A stretch of 64,000 nucleotides of DNA, from positions 1 through 64,000 of the forward strand of contig JAQWNC010000014.1 in the NCBI GenBank assembly GCA_029246505.1, read 5' to 3'. A program made the translations under genes and the position numbers. Shown one piece after another: positions 52,882 through 60,937 of the stretch; positions within the stretch are counted from its first letter, which is position 1; each line of letters starts with the position of its first letter. The notes beneath the pieces are model-generated. The model was given only the letters and a program-made list of their open reading frames with translations, was not told the origin of the DNA and searched no databases. This DNA comes from Arenicellaceae bacterium (lineage in GTDB: Bacteria > Pseudomonadota > Gammaproteobacteria > Arenicellales > Arenicellaceae).

Positions 52882-54063
52882 ATGGTTAAAAAAACGCTGT
52901 TCCTATTGGCTACCTGTCAGGGATTGATGCTGTCTGGCAACTCGCTTTCTGTTGCGAGCTCTGCTTTGGTTGGTGTTGCGTTGTCTCCAAACCCCCGGTT
53001 GGCAACATTACCGCTTGGGCTCTTGGCAGTGTGCATGATGCTAACCATGATTCCGGCATCTTTGCTAATGAAGCACTATGGTCGCAGGGCTGGGTTTATG
53101 CTGGGTGGGTCGGCAGGCGTTGTTGGCGGCTTGGCCTGTTCTTTCGGCATTTTCCAAAACAGTTTTATAATATTTTGTGCCGGTGCTGCGATTTATGGCG
53201 TGGCAATTGCATTTGGCCAGTTTTACCGATTTGCTGCAGCCGAAATAGTTGATGCTAGCTACAAAAGTAGAGCAATTTCATGGGTTTTAGCGGGTGGGTT
53301 GGTCGCTGCATTTATTGGACCAAATACAGCGAGCTTAACTCGAGATTTGATTCCAAATGCTGCGTTTGCTGCATCTTATATTGCTTTGGCGCTGTTTAGT
53401 CTTGGCATTATTATTATTCAGATTTTCGTCAGAATACCAAAGCCATCAAATGATGAAATAGAAGGTCACCAGCGACCAATACATATTGTACTCGCGCAAC
53501 CAACATTTATAGTCGCCGTCGTTTGCGCAATGATTGCTTATGCGACAATGAATTTATTAATGTCGGCTACGCCTTTGGCAATGAATATACGGAGTATGCC
53601 TTTTAGCGATACTGCCTTGGTAATTCAATGGCATCTTGTAGGTATGTTTGCCCCCTCATTTTTTACCGGCAATCTAATTGATCGGTATGGTGTCTTGAAA
53701 ATTATGTTTGTTGGTGCGCTTATTTTGATTACTTGCGCTTTGATCGCACTTTCTGGTCAGCTTTATTCACATTTTATTGTTGGGCTTATTTTTCTTGGTA
53801 TCGGATGGAACTTTCTATATATCGGTGGCACTACTTTGTTAACCGAAGTGTATTTACCTACTGAAAAAGGTGCGGTGCAGGGTATTAACGAATTTATGGT
53901 GTTTTCGGCAACTTCCCTCACTGCTTTGTCTTCAGGTTACTTGCACTATACTTTTGGTTGGGAGAAGTTAAATTTTTACGCTATTCCATTGATTTGTTTT
54001 GCTGCGATCATGATTGCTCTGCTTGCCTGGAAGACTAGATCCGTACAACCAGAAGTGGCATAG
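52882..54063 (+). CDS. MFS transporter
   Basis: 393 residues with twelve membrane helices in two halves. The loop 2-3 motif is present as ASLLMKHYGRRAGFMLGGSA (G-R-R-x-G), repeated in weaker form as GNLIDRYGVLKIMFVGALIL in the second half. TLLTEVYLPTEKGAVQGINE is like the motif in MFS drug or organic-acid exporters. No substrate can be inferred. It lies 42 bases upstream of the hydroxyacid oxidase gene and may supply its substrate. Confidence 0.86.
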   Translation: MVKKTLFLLATCQGLMLSGNSLSVASSALVGVALSPNPRLATLPLGLLAVCMMLTMIPASLLMKHYGRRAGFMLGGSAGVVGGLACSFGIFQNSFIIFCAGAAIYGVAIAFGQFYRFAAAEIVDASYKSRAISWVLAGGLVAAFIGPNTASLTRDLIPNAAFAASYIALALFSLGIIIIQIFVRIPKPSNDEIEGHQRPIHIVLAQPTFIVAVVCAMIAYATMNLLMSATPLAMNIRSMPFSDTALVIQWHLVGMFAPSFFTGNLIDRYGVLKIMFVGALILITCALIALSGQLYSHFIVGLIFLGIGWNFLYIGGTTLLTEVYLPTEKGAVQGINEFMVFSATSLTALSSGYLHYTFGWEKLNFYAIPLICFAAIMIALLAWKTRSVQPEVA

Positions 54064-54105
54064 GCCGAAGCCAGCACTTTACTATTAGATAGGAGTAATC
54101 ATCAG

Positions 54106-55260
54106 GTGTTCAAGCGACTAGATAACATTCGCAATATCGATGACTTTCGATTAATGGCGAAACAACGGCTACCGGGGCCAATTTTTCATTACATTGACGG
54201 TGCAGCCGATGATGAAGTTACCTATCGTCGAAATACAGCAGCCTATGGTGACGTAGATTTGGTGCCTAGCGTGCTTGCAGGCGTAGAAGATATCGATATG
54301 TCTACTACAGTAATGGGGCAAAAAATTGATATACCACTATTTCTGTCACCCACAGCCTTACAAAGGTTGTTCCATCATGATGGCGAAATGGCGGTGGGTC
54401 GGGCTGCGGAAAAGTTTAATACCATATTCGGTGTCTCTTCTCTTGGCTCAGTTAGCATTGAGAAAATTGGTGAGGAAATAAACTCACCCAAGCTGTTTCA
54501 GCTTTATTACCACAGAGATAAAGGGTTAACCCAAAGCATGATAGATCGCTGTAAAGACAGTGGTTTCGATGCGTTGGCCTTAACCGTTGATACCATAGTT
54601 GGTGGGAATCGCGAAAGAGACTTGTATACCGGATTTACTACACCCCCGAGGCTAACCTTAAAGAGTTTGCTTAGTTTTGCTGCCCATCCGGCTTGGGCCT
54701 TCAATTACTTTACCCACGATAAATTTGAACTATCGCAGTTAAAAGACTACATCACCGAAGGTACTTCAGTATCGATCTCAGTCGCTGATTATTTTAGTAG
54801 TATGCTGGATCAATCGATGGACTGGAAAGCTGCTGAAGAGGTAAGCAAGTATTGGGGTAAGGAGTTTGTACTAAAAGGTATTATGTCGGTTGAGGATGCG
54901 CGGCGGGCTGTCGATATTGGCGCTACCGCAATCATGGTTTCCAATCATGGCGGTAGGCAGCTAGACGGTTCACGGTCCCCTTTTGATCAGCTAGCTGAGA
55001 TTGTCGATGCCGTAGGTGACAAGATTGATGTGATTTGCGATGGCGGAATCCGCCGTGGGACTCATATTCTCAAGGCTTTATCCGTAGGGGCTAAGGCCTG
55101 CTCAGGAGGGCGCTTATATCTGTATGCTTTGGCGGCAGCAGGTCAACCAGGGGTTGAAAAAGCGCTGTCGTTGCTGCAACAGGAGCTGGTTAGGGATATG
55201 AAGCTAATGGGTTGTAAGTCTGTGAAAGACTTAACCAGGGAGAACCTCAGATTTAGATGA
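54106..55260 (+). CDS. FMN-dependent alpha-hydroxy-acid oxidase/dehydrogenase
   Basis: 384 residues of the LldD/glycolate-oxidase family, oxidising 2-hydroxy acids such as lactate with FMN. The start is GTG 54106 with AGGAG about nine bases upstream. FMN-binding and catalytic segments include FLSPTALQRLFHHDGEMAVG, the catalytic Lys257 in FVLKGIMSVEDA, His281 in VSNHGGRQLDGSR and ICDGGIRRGTHILKAL. The final FMN-phosphate loop reads ACSGGRLYLYALAAAGQPGV, where most relatives have x-x-x-G-R-x-x-L-Y-G-L-A. The flanking MFS gene probably imports the acid. Confidence 0.9.
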   Translation: MFKRLDNIRNIDDFRLMAKQRLPGPIFHYIDGAADDEVTYRRNTAAYGDVDLVPSVLAGVEDIDMSTTVMGQKIDIPLFLSPTALQRLFHHDGEMAVGRAAEKFNTIFGVSSLGSVSIEKIGEEINSPKLFQLYYHRDKGLTQSMIDRCKDSGFDALALTVDTIVGGNRERDLYTGFTTPPRLTLKSLLSFAAHPAWAFNYFTHDKFELSQLKDYITEGTSVSISVADYFSSMLDQSMDWKAAEEVSKYWGKEFVLKGIMSVEDARRAVDIGATAIMVSNHGGRQLDGSRSPFDQLAEIVDAVGDKIDVICDGGIRRGTHILKALSVGAKACSGGRLYLYALAAAGQPGVEKALSLLQQELVRDMKLMGCKSVKDLTRENLRFR

Positions 55261-55274
55261 GCTATCTAAACTAC

Positions 55275-55288
55275 CCGGTAATCCGGGC
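55275..55288. terminator. Small hairpin between convergent genes
   Basis: CCCGG, TAAT, CCGGG is a perfect 5-bp GC stem in the 53-base gap between the hydroxyacid oxidase and YceI genes. It lacks a T tract on either side, so only weak termination is expected. Confidence 0.35.
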
Positions 55289-55313
55289 TCTCCATAAAGC
55301 TAAAATGCTATCG

Positions 55314-55901
55314 CTATTCGGGTATTCCCGCCTCAACTGTAATGAGTAGTTTTACCTCTGGAAAGAATCCGTTTTGAAGATCGTAGTCGATTCCAAAATC
55401 TGCACGGTTAATTGTTACAGAAGCATCGGCGCCGCATACTTCTCGGCCATGACGAAAATGTGGCTGGCATTTAAATTGATTGATGGTCAAGTTCACCGGG
55501 TTTGTAACTCCATGTAGAGTTAGTTCACCTTCTACAGCCGTTGGATTTCCATTTTCATAATTAACTAAAGTGCCGGTATATGTCGACGTTGGATATTGCT
55601 CAGTGTGCAGAATATCATTTCGTGTTCGCTCGTTCATAGGCTCAAATCCGAAATCGATTGAATCCATAATCATAGTGACATCAATACTTCCGGTTTGCGC
55701 TTCTTTATCTAGTATTAAGGTGCCTGATGATTCATTAATCTTACCTCGCCATACAGATAGTCCTGCCCAATGATCGGCCTCAAAAGCGGGGAAGGTATGG
55801 GCTGGGTCAATCGGGTAAGTTACTGGTTCGGCAAACCCGGCACTTGTGACGCAGCTAGATGCGATGAATAAAAGTGCTCGTTTTAGATTTATTGTGCTCA
55901 T
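55314..55901 (-). CDS. YceI family periplasmic protein
   Basis: 195 residues with a signal peptide (SAGFA, residues 20-24) and the YceI lipocalin-like barrel: Y-x-I-D-P-A-H-T-F-P-A-F at 29-40, GLSVWRGKINESSGTLILD, F-E-P-M-N-E-R-T-R-N-D-I-L-H-T-E-Q-Y-P, GELTLHGVTNPVNLTINQF and V-T-I-N-R-A-D-F-G-I-D-Y. The family binds polyisoprenoids such as ubiquinone precursors in the periplasm. One Cys pair (CQPHFRHGREVC) could form a disulfide. Apparently monocistronic. Confidence 0.93.
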   Translation of the reverse strand: MSTINLKRALLFIASSCVTSAGFAEPVTYPIDPAHTFPAFEADHWAGLSVWRGKINESSGTLILDKEAQTGSIDVTMIMDSIDFGFEPMNERTRNDILHTEQYPTSTYTGTLVNYENGNPTAVEGELTLHGVTNPVNLTINQFKCQPHFRHGREVCGADASVTINRADFGIDYDLQNGFFPEVKLLITVEAGIPE

Positions 55902-56134
55902 TTATATGTTCTCCGATTTTAGTTGAATATCTGCCTTATCGATATCGTGTAGACATTTCTGGCCAGAACGTAAACTGTATTTACGGTATCTACCGGTACG
56001 GAGATATCGCGAGGATGTATTTCTAACCGAAACGGCGTCGTATCGCAACAGCTGATCTATACTAATTTAATTCTCCACGGCTCTAATTCCATCTAGATGG
56101 GCATTCGGCTGCGGGGTAACTAGTATTTTAGATT

Positions 56135-57003
56135 CTACTCGACGGTTAAATGCAGGCTTGCTGCTTCTAGGTCACAAGGAGTCTCGACGAATTCTCGATC
56201 TTCGTCTTTAAAGTACACGCCAACAACCGTTACAGGTTCTGCTAAATGCACGGGATTGGTAACCGTTATGGATATTTCTATTGACATTCCATCTTTGGCA
56301 AGATGATAATTTTCCACAAGTGACTTATCAGAACTGGAATCCACACCATTCGCAGCTCCCCACAAAGTTGGAAGAAAACCGGAAGTTTCTATAATTAGAC
56401 GACGATCTAATTCCAAGCGACCAAACGAAGTGCCTACATGGCTGGGTTCCTAATTCCTCAAGCCTTCAGCATCTGGACCCAACCAGATTACACGACTTTC
56501 TTCTATGCGCTCTTTTTGAATTCTGATGCTATCTGAATCGTGAGAGAAATTGGTCCTATATGGATAAATTGTACCTCTCCTCCATGTGCCGAAAAAATCG
56601 ATGGATGGAACGATTATTTTTTCCACAGGTCTTGTATCTCGATTACTAAACGCGTACAGCTTTTCCCCATCATCCTTTTGAAGATAGTTTAATAGCAGAA
56701 AGGGTCGTTTGGGATTCTTGTTAGCAGAACTAGAAAAAGTCGCCTGATCGCCAATATTTAATGTGCCGGTGCCCCATCCATTTCTGTGCATCGCGGTAAC
56801 TGAGTGAGATTCGATCAGCTATATACGGCTTTTACCAGAGTCTTCGGTGACCTCAATCCCCATGTCGACATGTGGGTTACGCCAGGAGTAATCCACTACA
56901 GTACCGGTCAGTTCTCTGACCATAGAAGAATCAAAATTTGCACGTGAGTGGTGTGCAGATATTACACTCGGAAAAGAATAATTAATTAGAATAAGTATTG
57001 ATT
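56135..57003 (-). pseudogene. Fused DUF6152 gene with two amber stops and a lost start
   Basis: One continuous frame encodes a whole fused DUF6152 protein but is broken by TAG at 56819-56821 and TAG at 56450-56452. Upstream text is a leader-like S-I-L-I-L-I-N-Y-S, then ISAHHSRANFDSSMVRELTG and YSWRNPHVDMGIEVTEDSGK. Between the stops are NGWGTGTLNIGDQATFSS and T-W-R-R-G-T-I-Y-P. After the second stop come GRLELDRRLIIETSG and VTNPVHLAEPVTVVGVYF, ending in C-D-L-E. No ATG precedes the leader. Removing the stops would give a paralogue of the genes at 12891, 47177 and 48328. Confidence 0.8.
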
Positions 57004-57321
57004 GTAAACTATTGTTTTAAATAGATATTTTATTATATATTAAAGTTATTATGGTATCTATCCATAAAATTACACCAGAGATTTAGTTTATCTAAAGTAA
57101 GTGACTGGAATAATAAGAGTTATAATTTCTATCATTAATGGGCTTGGTTGGAACTTAGCTTTATTTTATGTTTTTCGTGAAATAATTGGTTACTTTACTT
57201 ATAAAAGTAGCTTATGTAATCTGAGTTTTTTTTTGGCGAATCAACAACGTGTGATTTAATTGAGCACATCAAAGAATAAGCTTTAGTTTGAGGTTAACTT
57301 GGCATAAACCGGAGGATAGTA
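57004..57321. other. AT-rich intergenic region, no gene
   Basis: This strongly AT-rich stretch between the decayed fused gene and the intact split operon shows no coding frame, RNA gene or clear repeat. It should carry the promoter of the operon starting at 57322; a GGAGGA box lies directly before its GTG start. Confidence 0.45.
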
Positions 57322-58287
57322 GTGGCAAATTATCGTCTTACCATGTTGATTGGACAGTTGCATAGAGCAGTAACTAGCGGCATACCCTTAGTGGTTGTAG
57401 GGTTGTTTTCGATTCAACCTGTATATGCACAAAGTAGCAGTCTGGGAGGATTTGATGACTCAGTCTGTCCAGATAACGCATATGCGGTATTTCATCAGTG
57501 CGCCCTTGAGGCGGCGAAAACCGCGGATCCGCCGCGTACACTAGGGGGGCGGCCTGATTTTTCAGGTAACTGGCTTCGCCGTGCATGGGCATTTGAAGAT
57601 TTTGAGGCGCACCCCAAGAATCCTGATGATTTTGGTGGGCCCAGTGCAATCGTTGATCCGGTAGATGGTAAATATCCATTGCAACTCTGGGCGATAGCAG
57701 TCAATCAAAAGAATATTGATGCATATATTCATCAAAATGCAGCCTGCTTTCTATCTGGTCCCGCCGGCACGATGTATATGACGAGCCGCTTTACGTTTCT
57801 ACAAGATGATCAACATATCGTCATGATTGGAGAGCAACTAAACCCACACCCATCGAGAATAATACCGGTGGATGGGCGGCCGCATATTGGTGATATTTCG
57901 CTTTGGAATGGCGATTCACGAGGCCATTGGGATGGTGATACATTGGTTATTGAATCACCTAATCATAATGCCAAATATTTTCTCGACCAGCGTGGTCGTT
58001 TTATCACCGATGAAGCGCATATCGTTGAACGTATGACTTGGATAGATAGCAACACTATTCACTATTCGGCGACCTTCGATGATGCAAACGTTTTTACTCA
58101 GCCTTTTACAATAGCGTTTGCTTTCCGAAGGAATACCATAGATGAAGGTGAAATCTGGGAAGAAGCGTGCTTCGAAACCAATGGGGACCCAATGAAACTG
58201 TATCGAAGTACCGGTAAAAAAGTGTTTTCGGGTATAAGCGGCGCAGAAGCTAGAGAACTCAAGGCAGCATGGGAGGCATCACAATAA
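57322..58287 (+). CDS. Secreted GHWDGD-type protein, operon gene 1
   Basis: 321 residues from a GTG start with GGAGGA upstream. A signal peptide runs to about VYAQS (residue 38). The mature part has L-G-G-R-P-D-F-S-G-N-W at 74-84, the R-I-I-P-V-D-G-R-P-H segment (179-188) and the full signature GDSRGHWDGDTLVIESPNH at 197-215. V-E-R-M-T-W-I-D-S-N-T-I-H-Y and F-T-Q-P-F-T-I follow. The same order of motifs occurs in the genes at 2897 and 58692. No catalytic residues are established. The stop codon overlaps the ATG of the DUF6152 gene by one base, so they are coupled. Confidence 0.82.
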   Translation: MANYRLTMLIGQLHRAVTSGIPLVVVGLFSIQPVYAQSSSLGGFDDSVCPDNAYAVFHQCALEAAKTADPPRTLGGRPDFSGNWLRRAWAFEDFEAHPKNPDDFGGPSAIVDPVDGKYPLQLWAIAVNQKNIDAYIHQNAACFLSGPAGTMYMTSRFTFLQDDQHIVMIGEQLNPHPSRIIPVDGRPHIGDISLWNGDSRGHWDGDTLVIESPNHNAKYFLDQRGRFITDEAHIVERMTWIDSNTIHYSATFDDANVFTQPFTIAFAFRRNTIDEGEIWEEACFETNGDPMKLYRSTGKKVFSGISGAEARELKAAWEASQ

Positions 58288-58691
58288 TGAAGGCGAAAGT
58301 TTATTTGGGCCGCACAATTCTAGCTATATTGGTAACCATGGTTTCGACTTCGATGGCACTTGGGCATCATTCTGTGGCTGCTAGTTTCGACATGAGCGAA
58401 GAGACTATTGTTAGCGGCACAGTTAAAAGCATTGAATGGATTAATCCACATGCCAGAGTTTTTTTAGACGTCATCAATGCAGAGAACGAATTCGAAGTAT
58501 GGACCGCTTGGCTTAGCGGGGCAAATATGTTGCTTCGAAGGGGGTGGGGCTCTAGCGATTTGCCGATTGGGGAACCCATCACAGTCAATGGGTTTCGCGC
58601 TCGAAATGGTTCTAATGAAATGTACGGTGGCAAAATCAGGCTTCTCGATGGTCGAACATTGTTTTCAGGGGTGCCATCGGATGAACGATAA
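58287..58691 (+). CDS. DUF6152 family secreted protein, operon gene 2
   Basis: 134 residues from ATG 58287, which shares a base with the upstream TAA and has GGGAGG about ten bases before it. The signal peptide ends before HHS (27-29). Domain text: E-T-I-V-S-G-T-V-K-S-I-E-W-I-N-P-H-A-R-V-F-L, E-V-W-T-A-W-L-S-G, NMLLRRGWGSSDLPIGEPIT and V-N-G-F-R-A-R-N-G-S-N-E-M. It sits between two GHWDGD-type genes, and the next gene begins at the base after its stop. A role as the small partner of both neighbours is inferred. Confidence 0.85.
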   Translation: MKAKVYLGRTILAILVTMVSTSMALGHHSVAASFDMSEETIVSGTVKSIEWINPHARVFLDVINAENEFEVWTAWLSGANMLLRRGWGSSDLPIGEPITVNGFRARNGSNEMYGGKIRLLDGRTLFSGVPSDER

Positions 58692-59447
58692 ATGACTCGC
58701 TTACTATCAGTGTTAATAGGCGCTTTGCTTCTAGCGGCATCAATAATCAATTTTGCACAGGAGTCTGCGACTAATGAAATTTTTCGTATGCCCGATGGTA
58801 CTCCTGACCTACGCGGGATTTGGCAAACCGTTAACACCGCAGTTTGGAATATTCAGGATCATACTGGTGAGTTGGGAACTCCAGCCGGGCAGGGCGTAGT
58901 AGAAGGCAATACTCTGCCCTATTTGCCATCGGCTCTTGAGCAGCGCCAGAAAAACTATGAAAATCGTCTGACGGAAGACCCTGAAGCGAATTGCCTTATG
59001 GTGGGCGTACCCCGTATTACCTATATGCCGTACCCATTTCAAATCGCTCAGAACGAGAATCAATTAATTATGCTGTATGAGTATGTGCACACGGTTCGTA
59101 ATATTCATCTAAATACAGAGCACCCTGCTGGCGCAATTCAGTGGTGGATGGGTGATTCGCGAGCAGTATGGGATAACGATACTTTGGTTGTGGATGTGAC
59201 AAAATTTAACGATAAAACCTGGTTTGATCGTAGTGGTAACTTTCATAGCGAAGAATTGCATGTGGTGGAACGTTATACACCCATCGGCCCTAATCACATG
59301 AACTATGAAGCGACTATCACAGATCCTAAAGTGTTTTCGGAGTCTTGGACAATGAGTATGCCGTTATATCGGCGCCAGGAAAGCAATATGGTATTATTGG
59401 AATACGAGTGCTATGCATATATGGAAGAGGCGCGGGACGCTCAGTAG
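58692..59447 (+). CDS. Secreted GHWDGD-type protein, operon gene 3
   Basis: 251 residues with a signal peptide (INFAQE). M-P-D-G-T-P-D-L-R-G-I-W (33-44) is the equivalent of G-R-P-D-F-S-G-N-W in gene 1. N-C-L-M-V-G-V-P-R-I and P-F-Q-I-A-Q-N-E-N-Q-L follow. The signature appears as GDSRAVWDNDTLVVDVTKF with His replaced by Val. It then reads H-V-V-E-R-Y-T-P and L-L-E-Y-E-C-Y. It starts immediately after the DUF6152 stop. Its last 122 bases overlap the oppositely read gene at 59326. Confidence 0.82.
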   Translation: MTRLLSVLIGALLLAASIINFAQESATNEIFRMPDGTPDLRGIWQTVNTAVWNIQDHTGELGTPAGQGVVEGNTLPYLPSALEQRQKNYENRLTEDPEANCLMVGVPRITYMPYPFQIAQNENQLIMLYEYVHTVRNIHLNTEHPAGAIQWWMGDSRAVWDNDTLVVDVTKFNDKTWFDRSGNFHSEELHVVERYTPIGPNHMNYEATITDPKVFSESWTMSMPLYRRQESNMVLLEYECYAYMEEARDAQ

Positions 59448-59862
59448 GCTCCCGCTGTAGCTTAAACAGGTTTCTTATATTGTGCTCATATCGGTAGCGG
59501 TCTACAGGGTGCTCAAGAGCACGCACGTATAGAGCCCTATCGTCGTAGGGGCTTGGGTTCACAGTAACAAGTATCTTGTCACCTGGTTTAAGAGTAGTTC
59601 GGGTAAAACCAAGATCAGCGAGTTCCCACCGATTATCCATTTCAAGAGTCCATAAATCAGCATCGGTCTCAACAGACGGGTCCATTGAGCTATTGAGGAT
59701 TTGAGCAATGATAAAGGGGTGTGGGTTGATGAACCGGAACTCAACTACTTCCATCTCGAAAGTGGTTCGGGTCTGTTCGTCGTACATGTCTACAACCCAA
59801 TGATGTCCATTGGCGTATACGCTCCAAAACAGGGTGATTAAAACAATATAAAGTCGGAACAT
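59326..59862 (-). CDS. Solo DUF6152-like protein with a 3' overlap
   Basis: 178 residues. The signal peptide ends before HHW (20-22), replacing HHS. E-M-E-V-V-E-F-R-F-I-N-P-H-P-F-I-I, W-T-L-E-M-D-N-R-W-E-L and KPGDKILVTVNPSPYDDRAL fit DUF6152. The domain is complete by about residue 140 (Y-V-R-A-L-E-H-P-V and R-N-L-F-K-L). The remaining forty residues lie within the end of the opposite gene (59326-59447), have no family resemblance and probably result from loss of the original stop codon. Confidence 0.7.
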   Translation of the reverse strand: MFRLYIVLITLFWSVYANGHHWVVDMYDEQTRTTFEMEVVEFRFINPHPFIIAQILNSSMDPSVETDADLWTLEMDNRWELADLGFTRTTLKPGDKILVTVNPSPYDDRALYVRALEHPVDRYRYEHNIRNLFKLQREPTERPAPLPYMHSTRIPIIPYCFPGADITAYSLSKTPKTL

Positions 59863-59917
59863 TACTATTTACGGAGTATGCCTTATCGATTTTATCCTTG
59901 GTTAAATTCAAAAAACC

Positions 59918-59958
59918 GGGCGTTTGAATTTTTGTTGATTAGTAAGGTTCAAACGCCC
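59918..59958 (-). terminator. Inverted repeat after the methyltransferase gene
   Basis: GGGCGTTTGAA (59918-59928) and TTCAAACGCCC (59948-59958) are perfectly complementary over 11 bases with a 19-base spacer. The repeat lies just past the stop of the methyltransferase at 59987. Read on the minus strand, an AAACAT-rich stretch precedes it and it is followed by GGTTTTTT, so it can act as that gene's terminator. Confidence 0.6.
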
Positions 59959-59986
59959 ATGTTTATGTTTGTTTCCAGAAAGCTAT

Positions 59987-60796
59987 TTAGGCGGGTTTTT
60001 TCAACCTAAGTAAAAAGCGATCTGTATTTCGTTCCAGTGATTCATCACGCATATGCAATGTACGATTGTCATTTGGGTTATGTAGCAAGTCAGATTCAGC
60101 ATCTATTTCAAAGCCTGCATCCGTGGCAAGTTGTTTTGCTATAACTGGATCCATACGGTGCAAGCTATTATTTTCTAGACCAGGATTACCGGCATGGTCA
60201 ATAACGCCGAAGACACCACCGGGTTTAAGAACTTTATAGATATTTTGTAGAAAAATAGTGGCACCTTTACTGCCACTATTTATGTAAATGTCATGCAGAT
60301 TCAATGCCGTTAATGCTACATCCATTTGCCCAGTATACGAACTCATTGAATAATTTAAAGTCCCTAAATCGACGGGTAGTTCGGTCTTTCCAGTACCCTC
60401 GCCAGCATCCGATGCCGCTAGGTCTGCAACCAATATCTCCATATTGCTTAAGCGATCAAGGCGACCTTTCAGGTCCTTAGAGTTTTGACCTTCGCGCATG
60501 GTTAAGATGCGATCCGTATTATGTGATATTACTTTGCCATTTGGCCCGACCGCAGCAGAAAGGACTTCCGTGTAGAAGCCACCACCAGCGATCACGTCGA
60601 TAACACTCATGCCAGATTCAATTCCAAGAAAGTCAATCACCTGAGCTGGTTTGCGAGCGGCATCACGTCCTTTATCGGTAGTGGGTCGATCAGCGGAATC
60701 GAGTCCTGCCTGAAAGCCAGCATCAGCCGCGTAAGTTAATGTCGCTACAAGCATCAATCCGCCAAGCAGGGCAATGGTTTTTAATTTAGTAATCAT
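59987..60796 (-). CDS. Exported SAM-dependent methyltransferase-like protein 1
   Basis: 269 residues with a clear signal peptide (TIALLGGLMLVATLTYAADA, cleavage near 24). A Rossmann methyltransferase fold follows: R-P-A/D-x-x-K-G-R-D-A-A-R-K-P-A-Q-V-I-D-F-L, motif I variant V-I-D-V-I-A-G-G-G-F-Y-T-E-V-L (65-79), TALNLHDIYINSGSKGATIF and VLKPGGVFGVIDHAGNPG. The family is the predicted methyltransferases of COG4798 type. Motif I lacks the usual acidic-Gly-x-Gly-x-Gly. SAM is cytoplasmic, so a secreted methyltransferase fold may have lost or changed its activity. A second exported one lies upstream on the same strand. Confidence 0.82.
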   Translation of the reverse strand: MITKLKTIALLGGLMLVATLTYAADAGFQAGLDSADRPTTDKGRDAARKPAQVIDFLGIESGMSVIDVIAGGGFYTEVLSAAVGPNGKVISHNTDRILTMREGQNSKDLKGRLDRLSNMEILVADLAASDAGEGTGKTELPVDLGTLNYSMSSYTGQMDVALTALNLHDIYINSGSKGATIFLQNIYKVLKPGGVFGVIDHAGNPGLENNSLHRMDPVIAKQLATDAGFEIDAESDLLHNPNDNRTLHMRDESLERNTDRFLLRLKKPA

Positions 60797-60937
60797 TGAA
60801 ATTTACTCCTCTATTGAATGAAAATAACTGAAAAGCTATATGCGCAAGCCACTATGTGAAAAGCACGGTAAGATCGGTTCAGCGTTTGGTTTAGGTAATT
60901 CTGAGTTGAGTTTCTTTAGTCAAGTACAATATTCGTA

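Noticed and set aside
7574-56821. Genome-wide reassignment of TAG as a sense codon, suggested by several in-frame ambers
   Set aside because: Many intact genes here end in TAG (ggt, multicopper oxidase, PQQ dehydrogenase, the gene at 58692, the DUF6691 gene), so TAG works as a normal stop. TAA and frameshift lesions occur as well.
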